Below are positions 60,891-64,000 of a stretch of DNA of 64,000 nucleotides, piece by piece; the stretch's first letter is position 1; each line of letters starts with the position of its first letter. Position numbers and translations under genes: made by a program. The notes beneath the pieces are model-generated. The model was not told where the DNA came from. It was given only the letters and a program-made list of their open reading frames with translations, and made no database searches. The stretch is from the NCBI RefSeq assembly GCF_003952525.1, contig NZ_CP034451.1, positions 1,302,001-1,366,000 of the forward strand, written 5' to 3'. The DNA comes from Mesorhizobium sp. M3A.F.Ca.ET.080.04.2.1 (GTDB lineage: Bacteria > Pseudomonadota > Alphaproteobacteria > Rhizobiales > Rhizobiaceae).

Positions 60891-60931
60891 CAAGTGAAGA
60901 CCGGGAAAAGGGGGTAACTTCTCTTCGATCT

Positions 60932-61384
60932 TCACAAGTTCAGCAGACGTTTCAGATCCTGCTGTGTTGCCTTGCGCTCGACGATTGTGCGGCCGAGCGC
61001 GTCGGTCATCTCAAAGCGGCCGTTGTCGACCTCCTCCTTCATGCCGTTGCGGTGGATGACCGTTATTTTGTTGCCGACAATCTCGACCACGTCGCCTGTC
61101 GCGGCGTTGACGTGGCTCGCCTTGCCGCCAGGATTGGTGTTGCCCTTGCCGCTGTTGTTGCCGGGGCCGGCATTGGCGTTGCTGCCTCCGTTGCCATTGT
61201 TTCCGCCGTTGCCGTTGCCATTGCCGCCGCCGTTGCCGCCGCCATTGCCATTGTTGCCGGCAAAGGCCGTCGCCACGACGAGCTTGGTCGCGCCGTCAGG
61301 CAGGACCGGCGCGACGGCAAGCGCCAGCGCCGCTGCGGCAAGCAGCGTTGACCAGGCAAGCCGAGTGAATGCCGGTTGGCGCAT
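60932..61384 (-). CDS. Exported Gly/Asn-rich protein, copy 1
   Basis: The 150-residue precursor has a signal sequence (TLLAAAALALAVAPVL), a Gly/Asn-rich region (GNNGNGGGNGGGNGNGNGG) and a C-terminal globular part: AATGDVVEIVGNKITVIHRN, GMKEEVDNGRFEMTDALGRT, IVERKATQQDLKRLLNL. The gene at 61974-62453 encodes a paralog with the same three-part layout. Function unknown; the Gly/Asn repeats suggest a surface or matrix protein (inference). Confidence 0.8.
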   Translation of the reverse strand: MRQPAFTRLAWSTLLAAAALALAVAPVLPDGATKLVVATAFAGNNGNGGGNGGGNGNGNGGNNGNGGSNANAGPGNNSGKGNTNPGGKASHVNAATGDVVEIVGNKITVIHRNGMKEEVDNGRFEMTDALGRTIVERKATQQDLKRLLNL

Positions 61385-61501
61385 CTGTCCTTCTCATGCC
61401 GATCCGCCTCGGCCGTGCCGGAGTTCCGCTCCCAGCCCGGCCAAGGCGCAACCGGGGTCTCGACCCGGAAAGGATTCACGCTTTGGTAAGGTTACGAAAG
61501 C

Positions 61502-61516
61502 GGCCCACGACCCTTG
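61502..61516 (-). promoter_or_regulatory. 15-mer shared upstream of both NG-rich genes, copy 1
   Basis: CAAGGGTCGTGGGCC on the minus strand, about 118 bases upstream of the copy 1 start. The identical 15-mer occurs at 62552-62566 upstream of copy 2. Confidence 0.55.
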
Positions 61517-61825
61517 CCATAGGGGGTCGGACCTTTTTGGCCACCGTTTGGGGACCTATGTCGCAGCTGCGCAGCTTGGCACCGGCAGGCGCCCGGCTTA
61601 ACGCCGCGTTAGCCAAACCGCTTGAAATCAGCCGGCAATTCATTATCACTGACAGTGCGAGAACTGCGCGGTCGCAGCAATGAACCGCGGCACGGTAACG
61701 GCGCACGCATCCACTCGGACGCGAAGAAAACGCCGTAGCACTTTGATTGCGCAGATGGATTTCTCCCCGGTTGGGGCCTGCGCCAAGGTCCGCCCCCGAT
61801 CATCATTCAAGGGCCCAAAAAAGTA

Positions 61826-61845
61826 CCCCCGCCAAAAGGCGGGGG
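61826..61845 (-). terminator. Rho-independent terminator after NG-rich gene 2
   Basis: Perfect 8-bp stem CCCCCGCC/GGCGGGGG with a four-base loop, followed on the minus strand by TACTTTTTT. It lies 128 bases beyond the stop of the gene at 61974-62453. Confidence 0.75.
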
Positions 61846-61973
61846 CAAGGTGAGCAGCGGGAGTTCTGTCGTAAGACGATCAGGACCAAAGAGACGAAGC
61901 AAAAGGTGGCAACCTGATTTTGCAGCGCTGGCTTTTGGTCCCTTAAGATCTAAATCCAGATAGAACCTCGCTC

Positions 61974-62453
61974 TCACAAACTCTTCAGGCGATCGAGATC
62001 CGCCACGGTGGCCCTGCGCTCGACGATGGTGCGTCCGAACTTGTCCTCCATCCTGAAGCGGCCGTTCTCGATCGTCTCCTTCATTCCGTTTCGATGCGTG
62101 ACCTCGATGCTGTTGGCGCTGACCTCGACCTTGTCGCCGGTCGCGGCGGTCACATGATCTTCGACATCGGCGGTGCTGCTGCTCGTGCTTTTGGCGCTGC
62201 TGTTGCCGCTGGTGTTGCCGTTGCCGTTGTTGCTGTTTCCGTTGGATCCGCCGTTGCCGTTTCCGTTCCCGTTGTTTCCGCCGCCGTTACCGTTTCCGTT
62301 GCCGCCGCCATTGCCATTGCCATTGCCGCCTTTGTCGGCATAGGCCTTGGTCACCGCGGGGCCGTCGAGGGAGAGATGAAATGGGGCAATAGCGAACGCA
62401 AGCGCGGCCAGCGCGCGCAGAACGAATCTGCAGCCCATGCGCGGTATGCGCAT
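61974..62453 (-). CDS. Exported Gly/Asn-rich protein, copy 2
   Basis: The 159-residue precursor has a signal sequence (VLRALAALAFAIAPFHLSLD), a long Gly/Asn/Ser-rich repeat (NGNGGGNGNGNGGGNNGNGN) and the same C-terminal domain as copy 1: AATGDKVEVSANSIEVTHRN, GMKETIENGRFRMEDKFGRT, IVERRATVADLDRLKSL. ATG 62453 has GGGAGA upstream and gives the signal peptide; further upstream codons look non-coding. Role unknown. Confidence 0.8.
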   Translation of the reverse strand: MRIPRMGCRFVLRALAALAFAIAPFHLSLDGPAVTKAYADKGGNGNGNGGGNGNGNGGGNNGNGNGNGGSNGNSNNGNGNTSGNSSAKSTSSSTADVEDHVTAATGDKVEVSANSIEVTHRNGMKETIENGRFRMEDKFGRTIVERRATVADLDRLKSL

Positions 62454-63293
62454 CCCATTCTCCCCATGCCAGCCTTCCGGCCCCTCGGCCGAACTACCCC
62501 ACTGGCACTGCCGCGACATAAGCATCCCCAATTGACGCGTCGCGGGGAAGTGGCCCACGACCCTTGTCTTGTTTGATCAGACTAAATTTGGATCGGTATC
62601 AGACCTTAGTCCTAATTCAACCATCGGATGTGGTCTGTCGCGATCGCGCGTCCGCCCCTTCCAGCGCGCGCAGCACTGAAACGGATCAGGCAACGCGCTT
62701 CAAGTCCCTGTTTCGATGAAAGTCGCCCTGGCGAGAACCGCAAGCGCTTTTTGGGCGTCAACCAGGCGGCACAACCTGCCTGTGGTGAGGGCCGCACCGA
62801 AGGCGACGGCCATGCCCCCTGCAATGGCGGCCGGCAAGCGTCGCTCAGCTTGAGTCGCGGCGTCCGTGGCAAACCCCGCGGCTCTGCCGCATCGCACAAC
62901 AGCTTGAAATTCAGCTCTGTGAGATTCTCGCGATAAATCCAGAGCGACAAGAAGAATTGCCGATTGTTACCGACCTGCCCGGCAAAGTTGTGCAGGCTTC
63001 CGACGGCGCCTCGTGCATGCACCTATTTGCAAGATCGGGGCTCTCCCCTCTCACATTTGCTTGAGGATTGATGCGCTTCCGCCGAAAGAGGCGAAACAAT
63101 GGCGATATCCGGTTCTTTTTCTGGCCATGCTTCACAGTTCTATTTCAACGCGGCAAACATTTTGTGTTGCGGCGCAGCATTTCTCGTTCCAATCCTTTAG
63201 CAATTGCGAATATGCGGTGGAGGAGTTGACCAGCTTGGGGCTTCCGCTGAGCGGCACCGATTTCGAGCCTGGGATCGGCGAGGCGAGCGTGTG
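62454..63293. other. Gene-free stretch upstream of the acyltransferase
   Basis: No convincing gene in about 840 bases. Both strands hold open frames without recognisable products. The distal part (63050-63290) is A/T-rich, as expected for the acyltransferase promoter. A short plus-strand frame (63013-63294) ends in TGATG over the acyltransferase start but is probably not a gene. The shared 15-mer lies at 62552-62566. Confidence 0.5.
62552..62566 (-). promoter_or_regulatory. 15-mer shared upstream of both NG-rich genes, copy 2
   Basis: CAAGGGTCGTGGGCC on the minus strand, about 99 bases upstream of the copy 2 start, identical to 61502-61516. Confidence 0.55.
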
Positions 63294-64000
63294 ATGGGCG
63301 AAAGGCGCGATACCCAGTTGGACGCGTTGCGGGCCGTGGCCGTGTCGCTGGTGCTCTATGCCCATTTCCTTGCACCCGGCGGCACCTCCTTCCTCGGCCA
63401 TCTCGGCGTGCGGTTGTTTTTCGTGCTCTCCGGCTTCCTGATCACGCGCCTCTTGCTGGAGGCGCGCGACGCGGCCGCATTCGAAGCCGGACCGGCGCTG
63501 CGCTCGTTCTATGTCAGGCGCGCGATCCGGATATTCCCGCCCTATTTCGCGGTGCTGGGGCTCGTCTGGTTCACCGATCTCGAGCAGTCAAGATCCTCGC
63601 TGACCTGGCATGCGCTCTACCTCTCGAACTTCTGGTACGCGCTGCGCAACGACTGGACGCCATGGGTGCTCTGCCATCTCTGGAGCCTCAGCATCGAGGA
63701 ACAGTTCTATGTCGCTTGGCCGGTGATCATGCTGCTGGCGCCGCGCAAACGCATCGAGGCGATCACCATCGGGGCCATAGCCTTCTCGCTTGCCTACCGC
63801 TTCTACTGGCCGATCACCGCCGTTCCGGCACTCGCGCGCGACCTGTTGCCGCCGGCCTCGATGGACGCGCTCGCCTGTGGCGGCCTGCTTGCCGTGCGCC
63901 GCGCCCGGGGCGCCGACGTGCCGCGATGGATGCGGCGCGGCTGGCCGGCCTTCGCGGCAGCGTTCCTCGCCGTGGTCTGGTCCGATCCGGGGCCGGCGAG
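63294..64000 (+). CDS. Acyltransferase 3 family (OafA-like), cut by window end
   Basis: The visible 235 residues begin MGERRDTQLDALRAVAVSLV and contain the membrane acyltransferase signatures: LYAHFLAPGG with the conserved His, LGVRLFFVLSGFLITRLLLE, and HLWSLSIEEQFYVAWPVIML. Such enzymes O-acetylate polysaccharides or lipopolysaccharide. The 3' end is outside the window. Confidence 0.88.
   Translation, partial: MGERRDTQLDALRAVAVSLVLYAHFLAPGGTSFLGHLGVRLFFVLSGFLITRLLLEARDAAAFEAGPALRSFYVRRAIRIFPPYFAVLGLVWFTDLEQSRSSLTWHALYLSNFWYALRNDWTPWVLCHLWSLSIEEQFYVAWPVIMLLAPRKRIEAITIGAIAFSLAYRFYWPITAVPALARDLLPPASMDALACGGLLAVRRARGADVPRWMRRGWPAFAAAFLAVVWSDPGPA

Larger units (their letters stand above)
61385..61973. 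other. Gene-free stretch between the NG-rich paralogs
   Basis: No supported gene. It contains a 15-mer (61502-61516) that recurs upstream of copy 2, and the terminator of copy 2 (61826-61845). The copy 1 promoter should lie in its lower half. Confidence 0.6.

Noticed and set aside
61130..62340. Repetitive triplets in the Gly/Asn genes looked like a CRISPR or microsatellite
   Set aside because: The repeats are in-frame GGN/AAC codons inside genes with conserved ends. Spacers of constant length are absent.
62612..63022. Minus-strand frame of 136 codons
   Set aside because: No signal, motif or ribosome-binding site. It overlaps equally long frames on the other strand.
63013..63294. Plus-strand frame of 93 codons ending in TGATG over the acyltransferase start
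   Set aside because: No ribosome-binding site and no recognisable product. The ending overlap with the next start could be chance; kept only as a comment.

Overview
The window is GC-rich alphaproteobacterial chromosome, most likely from Mesorhizobium or a close relative in the Phyllobacteriaceae. The evidence is the gene content: a dmeR-dmeF metal-efflux pair, arsR-aqpS-arsC, a DUF768 protein, a phasin, a FecR protein next to a CHASE2 cyclase, and many small rhizobial orphan proteins. I saw no rRNA, tRNA, CRISPR array, insertion sequence or phage module.

Layout. 0-2 kb: small orphan genes, a cysteine-rich secreted protein and a small membrane protein. 2-10 kb: an ankyrin-cytochrome c fusion, a DMT permease, an HSL-type esterase, a frameshifted glutathione S-transferase, an MFS permease, an M20 amidohydrolase and a winged-helix/TolB-like/TPR regulator. 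10-13 kb: decayed DNA, with a frameshifted exported peptide, the tail of an HWE histidine kinase still coupled to its response regulator, and fragments of a methyltransferase and of a possible LysR gene. 13-19 kb: ClC channel, a TetR gene divergent from a membrane protein across a palindrome, 3-methyladenine glycosylase and a second winged-helix/TPR regulator. 19-26 kb: exported peptidase, cupin-DHFR-like operon followed by a second cupin tail, a second HDWY secreted protein and a phasin.

26-36 kb is a signalling block: FecR protein convergent with a CHASE2 adenylate cyclase, a SAM-cyclase-AAA-TPR protein and a cyclase-TolB-TPR protein. 36-47 kb: exonuclease III, phospholipase-D-like enzyme, ligase D, L,D-transpeptidase, a large FAD/GcvT oxidoreductase and many small stress-type proteins. 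47-55 kb: metal and arsenic handling (dmeRF, arsR-aqpS-arsC with a DUF6428 neighbour) and a LysR-permease pair. 56-64 kb: adenine deaminase, a 24-residue membrane peptide, a two-component system, a heptanucleotide inverted repeat array, two paralogous Gly/Asn-rich exported proteins with their own terminators and a shared upstream 15-mer, and an acyltransferase cut by the window edge.

The most unusual items are the Gly/Asn-rich exported pair with its shared upstream element, the HDWY exported cysteine-rich pair with similar upstream ATTAG sequence, the ankyrin-cytochrome c fusion, the density of cyclase and TolB/TPR signalling proteins, and several gene remnants that are recognisable only by reading across frames. 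All family assignments come from reading motifs; no database search was run.
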